Counted from the stretch's first letter, positions 8,757 through 17,694 are shown. The stretch is DNA of 64,000 nucleotides from Nocardia blacklockiae (GCF_015477355.1 NZ_JADLRJ010000003.1:620001-684000); one strand, 5' to 3'. Numbers and translations are program-made. The notes: generated by a model from the letters alone, not told the origin.

Positions 8757-9461
8757 ATGGACGCCAGAATCATCGGGACCGTCATGCCGGTGCTCGAGGT
8801 CACCCTGGACCCGGGCGACCGGGTCGTCGCCGAGTCCGGCCAGTTGTCCTGGATGAGCGAGTCGGTGCGGCTGCACACCTCGTCGCGGGTCATGACGGGC
8901 GGCATGTTCGGGGCGGTGAAGCGCGCGTTCGCCGGGGCTGGCTGGTTCATGACCGAGTACACGGTCAGCCGCCACCCCGGAACCGTGGCGTTCGCGACGA
9001 AACTGCCCGGCCGGATCGTGCCCGTGCCGGTGCGGCCGGACGTGGAGTATCTGGTGCACCGGCACGGATTCCTCTGCGCCACCGGCGATGTGCGGGTGGC
9101 ACTGAGCTTTCAGCGGCGGCTGGGCGCGGGGATCTTCGGCGGCGCCGGGTTCACGCTGCAACGCGTCGGCGGCACGGGACAGGCCTGGGTGGAACTCTCC
9201 GGCGAGGTCGTGCAGTACGACCTCGCGCCGGGACAGACCTTGCGGGTGCACCCCGGCCACATCGGAATGTTCGATGCCACAGTCGATTTCGACATCACCA
9301 TCCTGCGCGGCATCCGCAACATCCTGTTCGGCGGTGACGGCCTGTTCCTCGCCGCGCTCACCGGGCCGGGCCGAGTGTGGTTGCAGTCGTTGACGATGAG
9401 CAATCTCGCCCAGGCCATCGCGCCCTACCTGGCGCCGCCGGAGCGTACCGACCGGCAGTGA
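8757..9461 (+). CDS. AIM24 family protein
   Basis: This 234-residue protein is of the AIM24/TIGR00266 family: a beta-rich fold with a Gly-rich central part (MTGGMFGAVKRAFAGAG, RRLGAGIFGGAGFTLQRV, GDGLFLAALTGPGRVWLQSL). The family's function is not settled. The ATG follows GGAGAG, but CACACT ending 7 nt before it also fits a -10 box of a leaderless transcript. The HAD gene downstream starts 50 bp after its stop. Confidence 0.75.
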   Translation: MDARIIGTVMPVLEVTLDPGDRVVAESGQLSWMSESVRLHTSSRVMTGGMFGAVKRAFAGAGWFMTEYTVSRHPGTVAFATKLPGRIVPVPVRPDVEYLVHRHGFLCATGDVRVALSFQRRLGAGIFGGAGFTLQRVGGTGQAWVELSGEVVQYDLAPGQTLRVHPGHIGMFDATVDFDITILRGIRNILFGGDGLFLAALTGPGRVWLQSLTMSNLAQAIAPYLAPPERTDRQ

Positions 9462-9511
9462 CGTTCCGGCGCGGATGCACGTGCATTTTCACGGTCGGCC
9501 ACAATGGGCCG

Positions 9512-10309
9512 GTGGACACAGCAGAGATTCCGCAGCTGATCGCCCTCGATGTGGACGGCACGCTGCTGAGTACCGGTGAGTCGATCACCCCGCGCGTGCG
9601 TGACGCCGTGCGGGCGGCGGCCGCGGCCGGAGCCCATGTCGTCGTCACCACCGGCCGCACCCTGCTGGCCACCCGGCTGGTGCTGGAGGAGTTAGGTCTC
9701 GACGAAGGGCGCGCGTTGTGTTCGAACGGCGCTGTGCACGTGGACATCTCGAATTGGCAGCCGCTGTCGCTGCACACCTTCGATCCCGAGCCCGCGGTGG
9801 GCGTGCTGCGCTCGCTGTTCCCCGATATGGTGCTCTCGGTGGAGAAGGTCGGTATCGGGACGTGGACCACCGGCTACTATCCCGGCAGCTTCCGGCTGGG
9901 CGAGTTCCGCTTCGTCCAGGACCACGACCTGAGTTCCGAACCCACCACCCGGCTCAACGGCTGGTGGCCCGGCGGCACCCTCGCCGACATGGTGGCGGTG
10001 ATGGCCGAGCAGAGCCTGCCCGGCGCCGGCTGGGTCCACGGTGAGCACGAGCCCTGGCTGGTCGCCTCCAAGCAAGGCGTGTCGAAAGGCTGGGCCTTGG
10101 AACACCTACGCCGGGAACTCGGCGTCTCCCACGCCGCCACCCTCGCCATCGGCGACGGCTACAACGACCGCGAAATGCTCACCTGGGCAGGCCATTCGGT
10201 CGCCATGGGCAACGCCGTCCCGCCCATCCTCTCTCTCGCCGACGAGATCACCGCCGACGTCCGCGAAGACGGCGTAGCCCTCATCCTCGAACGCTGGTTC
10301 CGCAACTGA
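9512..10309 (+). CDS. Cof-type HAD hydrolase
   Basis: This 265-residue HAD-superfamily phosphatase has motif I LIALDVDGTLL, motif II TTGRT, a C2 cap between residues of about 80 and 190, the conserved Lys (ASKQGVSKGWAL) and motif III/IV AIGDGYNDREMLTWAG. It acts on small phosphorylated metabolites (sugar phosphates, FMN or similar); specificity cannot be read. GTG was taken as the start because CACAAT lies 6 nt before it, like other leaderless starts in this window, and the Asp loop is then near the N-terminus. Confidence 0.8.
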   Translation: MDTAEIPQLIALDVDGTLLSTGESITPRVRDAVRAAAAAGAHVVVTTGRTLLATRLVLEELGLDEGRALCSNGAVHVDISNWQPLSLHTFDPEPAVGVLRSLFPDMVLSVEKVGIGTWTTGYYPGSFRLGEFRFVQDHDLSSEPTTRLNGWWPGGTLADMVAVMAEQSLPGAGWVHGEHEPWLVASKQGVSKGWALEHLRRELGVSHAATLAIGDGYNDREMLTWAGHSVAMGNAVPPILSLADEITADVREDGVALILERWFRN

Positions 10310-10459
10310 CCTTTCACCTGGTCTGCGGGGAATAGGCCGCGCCCAGCCGATCAGGTGGGCGTGTGTCCCGTCCTGCCGGGGCGTGCCCTGCCAGGCGTGT
10401 CGGGTGCGCTCCGGCCGGTTGGATGCGCTACGCGCGCTGGACCCGGCTGGGTGTGCCGG

Positions 10460-11419
10460 TCAAGCGGTGAGGTCCAGCACCGGTGGGATGGCTTGGGTGT
10501 AGCGGGCCAGGACGACCTCGGTGAGGAGGGGATGGGGGCCGATGGGCGCGGCGTGGGCCAGCGTGGCAGGCGCGACGTGGGCCGAGCGGGTGAAGTCGGT
10601 CATCGCGTCCGTGCCGGTGTGGCTGATGAACCCGCTGGGAGCGGCTTTGCGGAGGCGGTCGGTGAGCAGGCCCGGGGCCAGGAACCAGGGGGCCACCAGG
10701 ATTCGATGGCAGCCTCGGGCGCGAAGCCGCGAAACGGCTTGGGGGAGGGAGGGTTCGGTGGTGGCGAAGCAGACCTCGGTGTGCCAGGCGGTGCCGGCGG
10801 ACAGCAGGCCGCCGAGCCGCTCGGTGCGGCGGTTGGCCTCCGGCGAGGAGGAACCCACGGCCGCGATCGCGACACCGGTGCCCTCGTCCGCCGGATCGCC
10901 GCCCGCGGCCAGGACCCGCTCGCGCAGGGCGGTGACCAGGCGCGGGTCCGCGCCCAGCACGTCGGCCTGGGTCAGTCGCAGGCGCGGGTGCCGCGCTCGT
11001 GCCGCGGCGAGCAGGCCGGGCAGGTCCACCCGCGCGTGAAAGGCCCTGCCCAGCAACAGCGGAACCACCACCGCCGCGCTGTGCCCCTGCGCCGCAACGG
11101 CGTCCACCACCTGCTCCACCGATGGCGTATTCAGATCTAGGAACGCCAGCCGCACATCCAGATCCGGCCGCCGCACACTCAGCTCCGCCACCACCGCCGA
11201 CATCGTCGCGGCCGACCGCGGATCCCGGCTCCCGTGCGCCACCGCGATCAGTGCGGGCAGCCCGGATCCCGTTCGCCGCGGACCGATTTCCGGCGCACCG
11301 TGGACCGATCCCGAGCCCAGCGTCGGTGTGCGCGGCTCTCCGAGCGGCCCGCGCACACCGGAGGTCTCGGCGGGCAACGGTCGCTCGGCGGCGTCCCCGC
11401 GCCCCGGTGCCGGATTCAC
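10460..11419 (-). CDS. Sirohydrochlorin chelatase (CbiX/SirB-like)
   Basis: This 319-residue chelatase has an N-terminal CbiX domain starting LIAVAHGSRDPRS with the metal-binding His, and a second related domain (AVGSSSPEANRRT...HRILVAPWFLAPGLLTDR). The first 50 residues are a disordered Pro/Gly extension. It inserts iron (or cobalt) into sirohydrochlorin. As last gene of the sulfate operon it most likely makes sirohaem for the sulfite reductase, as in the mycobacterial sirA-cysH-che1 cluster. The GTG lies one base past the cysN stop, so the genes are translationally coupled. Confidence 0.85.
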   Translation of the reverse strand: MNPAPGRGDAAERPLPAETSGVRGPLGEPRTPTLGSGSVHGAPEIGPRRTGSGLPALIAVAHGSRDPRSAATMSAVVAELSVRRPDLDVRLAFLDLNTPSVEQVVDAVAAQGHSAAVVVPLLLGRAFHARVDLPGLLAAARARHPRLRLTQADVLGADPRLVTALRERVLAAGGDPADEGTGVAIAAVGSSSPEANRRTERLGGLLSAGTAWHTEVCFATTEPSLPQAVSRLRARGCHRILVAPWFLAPGLLTDRLRKAAPSGFISHTGTDAMTDFTRSAHVAPATLAHAAPIGPHPLLTEVVLARYTQAIPPVLDLTA

Positions 11420-11420
11420 C

Positions 11421-12722
11421 TCAGACCTCGGACTCCGTGCCGACCTCGACGGCTGTCAGCACGTCGCCGACCAGGCCGGCGGCGACGGTGTTGCCGCCGG
11501 CGGGGTCGATGAGCAGGAAGCTGCCGGTGTGGCGGTTGACGCGGTAGTCGTCGGCCACGACGGGGTCGGCGACGCGCACGGAGATGCGGCCGATATCGTT
11601 GAGCGCCAAGGATTCCGGGTCGGGGTCGGCGGCCAGGTTCTGCTCGTCGAAGCGCTCCAGGAGCGCGCCCACGATGGCCTGGGTGGTGCGGGTGCCGTGC
11701 TTGAGGAGCAGGCGGGCGCCCGGGCGCAGCGGCTTGTCGCCGAGCCAGCAGACCGTCGCGTCGAACGAGTCGATCGGTTCGGGCGCGTCGATCGCCGCGG
11801 CGATGGTGTCGCCGCGGGAGATGTCGACGTCGTCGGTCAGCACCAGCGTGACGCTGTGCCCCGGCTGCGCGGTCGCCAGCTCGCCGTCGGGGGTGTCGAT
11901 GCGCTCGACCGTGGTGCGGATGCCGGACGGCAGCACCACCACCTCGTCGCCCTTCGACACCACGCCCGCCGCGACCTGCCCGGCGTACCCGCGGTAGTCC
12001 GGGTACTCGGCGGTGCGCGGCCGGATCACGTACTGCACCGGAAAGCGCAGTCCCACTTGGTGTTTGCCGGAGCTGTCGGCGTCGACCGGCACCGACTCCA
12101 GATGCTCGATGAGCGAGGGCCCGTCGTAGAACGGGGTCTTCTCCGAGCGGGAGGCGACATTGTCGCCGTGCAGCGCCGACACCGGGATCTCCACCACGTC
12201 CTCCGGCGCCCAGCCGAGTTTCGTGGTGAGCGCGTTGAATTCGGCCGAGATCTTGTCGAACACGCCCGCCGCGTCGTCGACCAGGTCGATCTTGTTCACC
12301 GCGAGGACTAGCTTGGGCACGCCCAGCAGCGCCATCACCGCGGCGTGCCGGCGGGTCTGCTCGATCACGCCCTTGCGCGCGTCCACCAGCAGGATCACCA
12401 GTTGCGCGGTCGACGCGCCGGACACCGTGTTGCGGGTGTACTGCACGTGGCCGGGGGTGTCGGCGAGCACGAAAGTCCGCCGCGGCGTGGCGAAGTAGCG
12501 ATACGCGACATCGATCGTGATGCCCTGCTCCCGCTCGGCGCGCAGCCCGTCGACGAGCAGCGACAGGTCCGGCGTGGCCAGGCCCTTGTCGACCGACGCG
12601 CGGGTGACGGCGTCGATCTGGTCCGCCAGCACGGATTTGGTGTCGTAGAGCAGGCGTCCGACCAGTGTGGACTTGCCGTCGTCGACACTGCCGGCGGTGG
12701 CCAGTCGTAACAGGTCGGACAT
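11421..12722 (-). CDS. cysN: Sulfate adenylyltransferase subunit 1, GTPase
   Basis: This 433-residue GTPase subunit of ATP sulfurylase has P-loop GSVDDGKSTL at the N-terminus, switch II DTPGHVQYTRN and NKID, followed by EF-Tu-like beta barrels. GTP hydrolysis drives APS synthesis by CysD. The ATG overlaps the cysD stop by one base. The protein stops after the barrels: it lacks the C-terminal APS kinase (CysC) domain of the mycobacterial CysNC fusion. That fits with a CysH that uses APS directly. Confidence 0.95.
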   Translation of the reverse strand: MSDLLRLATAGSVDDGKSTLVGRLLYDTKSVLADQIDAVTRASVDKGLATPDLSLLVDGLRAEREQGITIDVAYRYFATPRRTFVLADTPGHVQYTRNTVSGASTAQLVILLVDARKGVIEQTRRHAAVMALLGVPKLVLAVNKIDLVDDAAGVFDKISAEFNALTTKLGWAPEDVVEIPVSALHGDNVASRSEKTPFYDGPSLIEHLESVPVDADSSGKHQVGLRFPVQYVIRPRTAEYPDYRGYAGQVAAGVVSKGDEVVVLPSGIRTTVERIDTPDGELATAQPGHSVTLVLTDDVDISRGDTIAAAIDAPEPIDSFDATVCWLGDKPLRPGARLLLKHGTRTTQAIVGALLERFDEQNLAADPDPESLALNDIGRISVRVADPVVADDYRVNRHTGSFLLIDPAGGNTVAAGLVGDVLTAVEVGTESEV

Positions 12723-13633
12723 CAGAAATAACCCTCTCGCTTGCGGTCTTCCATCGCGGCCTCCGAGACGCGGTCGTCGCCCCGGGTGGCGCCGCGCTCG
12801 GTGAGCCTCGACGCGGCGACCTCGGCGAGGATGTCCTCGTTGGTCGCGGCGGTCGAAAGTATTGCGCCCGTGGTGGATCCGTCGCCGACGGTGCGGTAGC
12901 GCACCGACTTCACCACCAGCTCCTCGCCCTCGGCGGGGCCGCCCCACGAGCCGGGCGTCATCCACATGCCGTCGCGCTGGTAGACCGGGCGCTCGTGGGC
13001 GTAGTAGATGGTCGCGAGTTCGACGTTCTCGCGCGCGATGTAGCGCCAGATGTCGAGTTCGGTCCAGTTGCTCAGCGGGAACACCCGCACGTGCTCGCCC
13101 GGCGCGTGCCGGCCGTTGTACAGGTTCCACAGCTCGGGGCGCTGGCGCTTGGGATCCCAGCGGCCGAACGCGTCGCGCAGCGAGAAGATGCGCTCCTTGG
13201 CGCGCGAGCGCTCCTCGTCGCGGCGGCCGCCGCCGAAGACCGCGTCGAATCGGTTGTCGGCGATGGCGTCCAGCAGCGGGACGGTCTGCAGCGGGTTGCG
13301 GATGCCGTCGGCGCGCTCGGTCAGCCGCCCGTCGGCGAGATACTGCTCGACCGACGCGACATGCAGTCGCAGGCCGTACTTCTCGACGACGCGGTCGCGG
13401 AACTCCAGCACCTCCGGCAGGTTGTGCCCGGTGTCCACGTGCAGCAGCGCGAACGGCAGCGGCGCGGGCCAGAACGCCTTGAGCGCCAGGTGCAGCAGGA
13501 CGGTGGAGTCCTTGCCGCCGGAGAACAGGATCACCGGCCGCTCGAACTCGCCCGCGACCTCGCGGAAGATGTGGATGGACTCGCTCTCGAGTGCGGCCAG
13601 GGTGTCGAATCGTGTGTCGGTGGCAGTGGTCAT
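12722..13633 (-). CDS. cysD: Sulfate adenylyltransferase subunit 2
   Basis: This 303-residue PP-loop ATP pyrophosphatase shows SGGKDSTVLLHL, then LLHVDTGHNLPE, FGGGRRDEERSRAKERIFS and the conserved SNWTELDIWRYI. It forms adenosine 5'-phosphosulfate from ATP and sulfate with CysN. The start ATG overlaps the cysH stop in an ATGA arrangement, and its stop overlaps the cysN start, so the three genes are one coupled translation unit. Confidence 0.97.
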   Translation of the reverse strand: MTTATDTRFDTLAALESESIHIFREVAGEFERPVILFSGGKDSTVLLHLALKAFWPAPLPFALLHVDTGHNLPEVLEFRDRVVEKYGLRLHVASVEQYLADGRLTERADGIRNPLQTVPLLDAIADNRFDAVFGGGRRDEERSRAKERIFSLRDAFGRWDPKRQRPELWNLYNGRHAPGEHVRVFPLSNWTELDIWRYIARENVELATIYYAHERPVYQRDGMWMTPGSWGGPAEGEELVVKSVRYRTVGDGSTTGAILSTAATNEDILAEVAASRLTERGATRGDDRVSEAAMEDRKREGYF

Positions 13634-14346
13634 GACGCGTGCAACCCGCATTCGGTCTTGGCGAGGCCGGCCCAGCGGCCGCTTCGCGGATCGGATCCCG
13701 GTTCCGGCTTCCGCGTGCACGGAGCGCAACCGATGGACGGATATCCCTCCTCGACAAGGGGATTGACGAGAATGCCGTGTTCGTCGATATAGGCGGCCAT
13801 CTCGTCGTCGGACCAGGCGGCGATCGGGTTGATCTTCACCAGGCCGAAGCCCTCGTCGAAGGAGATCAGGGGCGCGTTGGCGCGGGTGGGCGCCTCCACG
13901 CGGCGAATGCCGGTGACCCAGGCGTTGTAGCCGGACAGCGACTTCTTCAGCGGCACCACTTTGCGCAGCCGGCAGCACTCGCCCGCGTCACGCGCGAACA
14001 GGTCCTTGCCCAGCAGCCGATCCTGTTCGGCCACAGTGTGTTCCGGCCGCACGTTGACGATGTTCACGCCGTACACGGTCTCGACCGCGTCCCGGGTGCC
14101 GATGGTCTCGGCGAAGTGGTAGCCGGTGTCGAGGAACAGGACGTCCACGCCCGCGCGCTGCTGCGCGGCCAGGTGCACCAGCACCGCGTCCTGCATGTTC
14201 GAGGCGACGATGTAGCCGGGGCCGAAGGTCTCGTCGGTCCAGCGCAGCAGCTCCGCCGCGGTGGCGTCCGGACCCAGCTGTGCCGCACCGTCTTCCGCGA
14301 TCCGGCGCAGTTCGTTCTCGGAGAGCTTCTCCAAAGTGGTTGCCAT
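13630..14346 (-). CDS. cysH: Adenosine phosphosulfate reductase
   Basis: This 238-residue PAPS/APS reductase carries the cysteine set of the iron-sulfur APS-type enzymes: Cys124-Cys125 and Cys207-x2-Cys210 for the 4Fe-4S cluster, plus the catalytic Cys233 in TECGLH. It reduces APS to sulfite with thioredoxin. The cluster marks it as an APS reductase and not a PAPS reductase, which fits the lack of an APS kinase domain on CysN. It follows sirA after 15 nt. Confidence 0.95.
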   Translation of the reverse strand: MATTLEKLSENELRRIAEDGAAQLGPDATAAELLRWTDETFGPGYIVASNMQDAVLVHLAAQQRAGVDVLFLDTGYHFAETIGTRDAVETVYGVNIVNVRPEHTVAEQDRLLGKDLFARDAGECCRLRKVVPLKKSLSGYNAWVTGIRRVEAPTRANAPLISFDEGFGLVKINPIAAWSDDEMAAYIDEHGILVNPLVEEGYPSIGCAPCTRKPEPGSDPRSGRWAGLAKTECGLHAS

Positions 14347-14361
14347 GCTTGAAATCTCCCG

Positions 14362-16164
14362 TTACCGAAGGTCGGCGTCGTCGGCGCGGACAGCCCACTG
14401 CGCGAACCGCTCACCGTCGTTGCGGTTCTTGACGAAATTGCGCACCACGCGCTCGATGTAGTCGCCGAGTTCGGCGCTGGTCACCTTGTGCTGACGCAGC
14501 TTGCGCCCGAAGGCGCTGTCGAACCCGAGGCTGCCTCCGAGGTGAACCTGGAAGCCCTCCACCTGATTCCCGTCGCCGTCGTCGACGAGCTGGCCCTTGA
14601 AGCCGATGTCCGCGATCTGGGAACGGCCGCAGGAGTTGGGGCAGCCGTTGATGTTGATGGTGATCGGCACGTCGAGCTGCGCGTTGATGTCGGCGAGGCG
14701 CTGCTCGAGTTCGGGCGCGAGCACCTGCGAACGCTTGCGCGTCTCCACGAACGACAGCTTGCAGAACTCGATGCCGCTGCACGCCAGCAGGTTTCGCCGC
14801 CACATCGACGGACGGGCGTGCAGGCCGAGGGGTTCCAGCTCGTCGATCAGCCGGTCGACCTGGTCGTCGGGCACGTCGAGCACGATCAGCTTCTGGTACG
14901 GGGTGAAGCGGATGCGGTCGGAGCCGACCCGCGCCACGGCGTCGGCGACCTGGGTGAGAATGCTGCCGGTGACGCGACCGGCGATCGGGGAGAACCCGAC
15001 CGCGTTGAGCCCGTTGCGCAGCTTCTGCACGCCGACGTGGTCGATCGGGCGGGTGGGCTGCTGCGGGGCGGGGCCGTCGATCAGCTTGCGCTTCAGGTAC
15101 TCGTCCTCGAGCACCTGGCGGAACTTCTCGATGCCCCAGTCCTTGATCAGGAACTTCAGCCGGGCCTTGGTGCGCAGGCGGCGGTAGCCGTAGTCGCGGA
15201 ACAGCGCGACCACGCCCTCCCAGACCTCGGGCACCTCGTCCAGCGGCACCCACGCGCCGACGCGCTGGGCCAGCATCGGGTTGGTGGACAGCCCGCCGCC
15301 GACCCACAGGTCCAGGCCGGGGCCGTGTTCGGGGTGCTCCACGCCGATGAAGGCGACGTCGTTGATCTCGTGCACCACGTCCTGCTGGCCCGAGATCGCG
15401 GTCTTGAACTTGCGCGGGAGGTTCGAGTACTCCTTCTTGCCGATGTAGCGGCGCACGATCTCCTCGATCGCGGGCGAGGCGTCGATGACCTCGTCGAGCG
15501 ACTCACCGGCGAGCGGGGAACCGAGCACCACGCGGGGGCAGTCGCCGCAGGCCTCGGTGGTCTGCAGGCCGACCGCGTCGAGCCGCCGCCAGATCTCCGG
15601 GACGTTCTCGATCTCGATCCAGTGGTACTGGAGGTTCTCGCGATCGGACAGGTCGGCGGTGTCGCGGGCGAACTCGGTGGAGATGCCGCCGAGGGTGCGC
15701 AGCTGCTCGACGTTCAGCGCGCCGCCGTCGCAGCGCACTCGCATCATGAAGTACTTCGCCTCGAGCAGGTCGATGTTCTCGTCGCCGGTCCAGGTGCCGT
15801 CGTAGCCCTGCTCGCGCTGGGTGTAGAGGCCCCACCAGCGGAAGCGGCCGCGCAGGTCGCTCTTGTCGATCGAGTCGAAACCGCCGTGGGCGTAGATGTT
15901 CTCGATGCGGGCGCGGACGTTGAGCGGGTTGTCGTCCTTCTTGCTCTGCTCGTTCGGGTTCAGCGGCTCGCGGTAGCCGAGCGCCCACTGGCCCTCGGAC
16001 TTGCGGCGCAGCGGCTTGCCGGTGCGCTCGCGCGGACCGGAGGACTGCGGGCGCGGGCGGGCGCGGCGCTCGCGTGCGGCGGCGGCACGCTCGCGCGCGA
16101 TTTCCTGCTCGCGCTCGGAGCGGGTGGATTCGGGGGTGGGACCGGCGTCGGTGCTCGACGTCAT
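14362..16164 (-). CDS. sirA: Ferredoxin-dependent sulfite reductase
   Basis: This 600-residue sirohaem enzyme converts sulfite to sulfide with six electrons from ferredoxin. The cluster ligands are visible as Cys462-x5-Cys468 (ACSGIEFC) and Cys508-x3-Cys512 (NGCPNSC). Tyr114 and Cys206 are 92 residues apart, as are the Tyr69-Cys161 residues of the crosslink known in the M. tuberculosis enzyme, so the crosslink may form here. The N-terminal 55 residues are a charged Arg/Glu/Pro extension. The start is supported by AGGAG upstream. It is first structural gene of the operon, behind the cysteine leader. Confidence 0.95.
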   Translation of the reverse strand: MTSSTDAGPTPESTRSEREQEIARERAAAARERRARPRPQSSGPRERTGKPLRRKSEGQWALGYREPLNPNEQSKKDDNPLNVRARIENIYAHGGFDSIDKSDLRGRFRWWGLYTQREQGYDGTWTGDENIDLLEAKYFMMRVRCDGGALNVEQLRTLGGISTEFARDTADLSDRENLQYHWIEIENVPEIWRRLDAVGLQTTEACGDCPRVVLGSPLAGESLDEVIDASPAIEEIVRRYIGKKEYSNLPRKFKTAISGQQDVVHEINDVAFIGVEHPEHGPGLDLWVGGGLSTNPMLAQRVGAWVPLDEVPEVWEGVVALFRDYGYRRLRTKARLKFLIKDWGIEKFRQVLEDEYLKRKLIDGPAPQQPTRPIDHVGVQKLRNGLNAVGFSPIAGRVTGSILTQVADAVARVGSDRIRFTPYQKLIVLDVPDDQVDRLIDELEPLGLHARPSMWRRNLLACSGIEFCKLSFVETRKRSQVLAPELEQRLADINAQLDVPITININGCPNSCGRSQIADIGFKGQLVDDGDGNQVEGFQVHLGGSLGFDSAFGRKLRQHKVTSAELGDYIERVVRNFVKNRNDGERFAQWAVRADDADLR

Positions 16165-16250
16165 GGGGTCGCTCCTGCGGGTGGATCAGGCCTTGCGGCA
16201 GGCGGGAGGGGCTGGCTCACGCCTTCGGTATTCGGGCGGCCGGAAAATCG

Positions 16251-16270
16251 GGCGTCGAGACGAGGACGCC
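16251..16270 (-). terminator. Attenuator hairpin between leader peptide and sirA
   Basis: Read on the minus strand: GGCGTC-8 nt-GACGCC, then CGATTTTCC. A 6-bp GC stem followed by a T-run is a terminator-like element. The stem begins 19 nt after the leader stop codon and lies about 90 nt before sirA, as expected of an attenuator. The alternative antiterminator pairing was not worked out. Confidence 0.55.
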
Positions 16271-16289
16271 GGAGTCGGAAAAGGCCGCT

Positions 16290-16382
16290 CTACCGGAGGC
16301 GATCCGGCAGACAGCGGGCACTGCAGACACGCTTGTAGTCGACGTGGCGACGCGCCACCAATCGCACTCCAAGCCCAGTCAT
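16290..16382 (-). CDS. Cysteine leader peptide of the sulfate operon
   Basis: A 30-codon reading frame, shorter than usual annotation limits, ends 125 nt before sirA. Its core is RRHVDYKRVCSARC, which matches the actinobacterial leader-peptide pattern R-R-H-V-D-x2-R-x-(C/S)-S-A-x-C found ahead of sulfur genes. Cys20 and Cys24 are the sensing codons. The ATG is preceded on the minus strand by TGG-CACAAT with exactly 7 nt between, so the transcript probably starts at the A of the ATG (leaderless). Ribosome stalling at the Cys codons when cysteinyl-tRNA is low would favour readthrough into sirA-cysHDN-che. Confidence 0.8.
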   Translation of the reverse strand: MTGLGVRLVARRHVDYKRVCSARCLPDRLR

Positions 16383-16676
16383 GGAGCCTATTGTGCCATG
16401 TCAGCAGGGTCGTTCCGACCGCCCACCCATATTTTCCGCAATTTCGAGGGAAATTCCCTGGACGACTGATCGAATTTGTGAGATCGGTCATAAACCTTCC
16501 GGCCGAACCGGTCTCGATGATTCGCTGGCCGTACCTCGACGAGGCGCGAGAGGGCTCGGCGCTGCCCGTGATGAGCGACGAGGCGGACGGGCGCTGGGCG
16601 CGCACCGCCTGCCGGAACGCCGGGGTTCGATAAACTCGCTGGTCCGGGAAGTGAACACACCGCCGAGGGAGTCGTC
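16383..16676. promoter_or_regulatory. Divergent promoter region, sulfate operon versus hypothetical gene
   Basis: The leftmost part holds the extended -10 (TGG-CACAAT, minus strand 16398-16390) for the cysteine leader; a -35 is weak (TCGGAA). The right part feeds the plus-strand hypothetical gene, which has CGAGGGA seven bases before its ATG. I see nothing else recognisable in it. Confidence 0.45.
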
Positions 16677-17138
16677 ATGCCCCACACTGTGGACTTCGAG
16701 AACGTATCGACCGCCGGGCTGGAATCGTCTCCCGTGGCGGAGGCACTGGCCGGGCTGCGGGCGAACGAGGCCCGGTACTTCAAGAACAAGTACGACCACG
16801 TCTTCACGACCGAGCCCGCCGACCAGGCCGCGTCGATCGTCGACCGGGTGAGCCTGATTCTCCGCAAGGAACGCGACATCGTCATCGCGGCGCGGCCACT
16901 GGAGGCCACGGCCTTCGAGGTGGCGGGCATTCGCTTCGACTACGTCTTCTACGAGGACGGGCTGGCGATCAATGTGATGTACGCGCTCGACGACTCGGGC
17001 AAGCGGGCCGTCGGGTTCAAGCTCTCCGACGGGATGGAGGTCCCCGCCGAACTCGCCTCGTTCAAGTTCGCGCGGCAGAAGTCGAAGCTGGCGGGGACCA
17101 TTCGCGGTTCCTACTTCGTCATCAAGAATCGGTACTGA
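16677..17138 (+). CDS. Hypothetical protein
   Basis: This 153-residue soluble protein is not of a family I recognise. It is mixed helical/strand in character, with the aromatic patch RYFKNKYDHVF near residue 35 and a C-terminal basic stretch (FARQKSKLAGTIRGSYFVIKNRY). The ATG has a GAGGGA site upstream and coding bias is good. It diverges from the sulfate operon and its last 17 bases overlap the convergent HdeD-like gene. Confidence 0.65.
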   Translation: MPHTVDFENVSTAGLESSPVAEALAGLRANEARYFKNKYDHVFTTEPADQAASIVDRVSLILRKERDIVIAARPLEATAFEVAGIRFDYVFYEDGLAINVMYALDDSGKRAVGFKLSDGMEVPAELASFKFARQKSKLAGTIRGSYFVIKNRY

Positions 17139-17694
17139 CCGCACCGGTTGTCTTGCGGTGCAGGCGAATTGCCGAAATCAGGAAGAACACGCCGCCGAGT
17201 GTCGCGTACCCGGCCAGACTGCCGAGTGAGGCGGACGACCCGCCGGATTGCAGGATGAAACCGGCGCCGGCGAGGACGGAGATGCCGCCGCTGAGGATCA
17301 TCGGCCACTGACCGCCGAGGGCTCGGCGGGCGCTGCCGACGATCAGCTGCACCGCGCCCGCGGTGATCGCCCACGCGCCCCACACGATCAGCACCGCGCG
17401 CACGCCGGAGCCGGCCGCGACCGCGAGGCCGACGGCGGCGAGCAGGCTGAGGCCCATGTTGACGTAGAGCAAGGGTGCGGGGGACGTCGCACGGGAATTG
17501 CGATGGTCGACGATCGCGGCGGCGAGGTCGAATGCGGGGTAGAGCACCAGCAGCGTGGCGCTGACGGGGCCGATCGATGACGCGGTGGCCGCGAGCAGGG
17601 CGGCCCACACCACCGCGAATCCGAATCTGACGAGGTAGAGATTGCGCAGCGCCGTCGTGATCGATGCCGGGCGCGGGTCGGTGGTGAGGGTCAT
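17122..17694 (-). CDS. HdeD/DUF308-like membrane protein
   Basis: This 190-residue membrane protein has about six predicted spans (for example FGFAVVWAALLAATAS, VLIVWGAWAITAGAVQLIVG and ATLGGVFFLISAIRL). The paired short hairpin spans and the Gly-rich ILSGGISVLAGAGFIL resemble HdeD/DUF308 proteins, which are linked to acid stress in enterobacteria. It is transcribed divergently from a TetR gene, so it is the probable target of that regulator. Confidence 0.6.
   Translation of the reverse strand: MTLTTDPRPASITTALRNLYLVRFGFAVVWAALLAATASSIGPVSATLLVLYPAFDLAAAIVDHRNSRATSPAPLLYVNMGLSLLAAVGLAVAAGSGVRAVLIVWGAWAITAGAVQLIVGSARRALGGQWPMILSGGISVLAGAGFILQSGGSSASLGSLAGYATLGGVFFLISAIRLHRKTTGAVSTDS

Noticed and set aside
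11421-13757. CysN extended to a 778-residue protein
   Set aside because: The extra N-terminal part is an out-of-frame reading of cysD; the real start overlaps the cysD stop.
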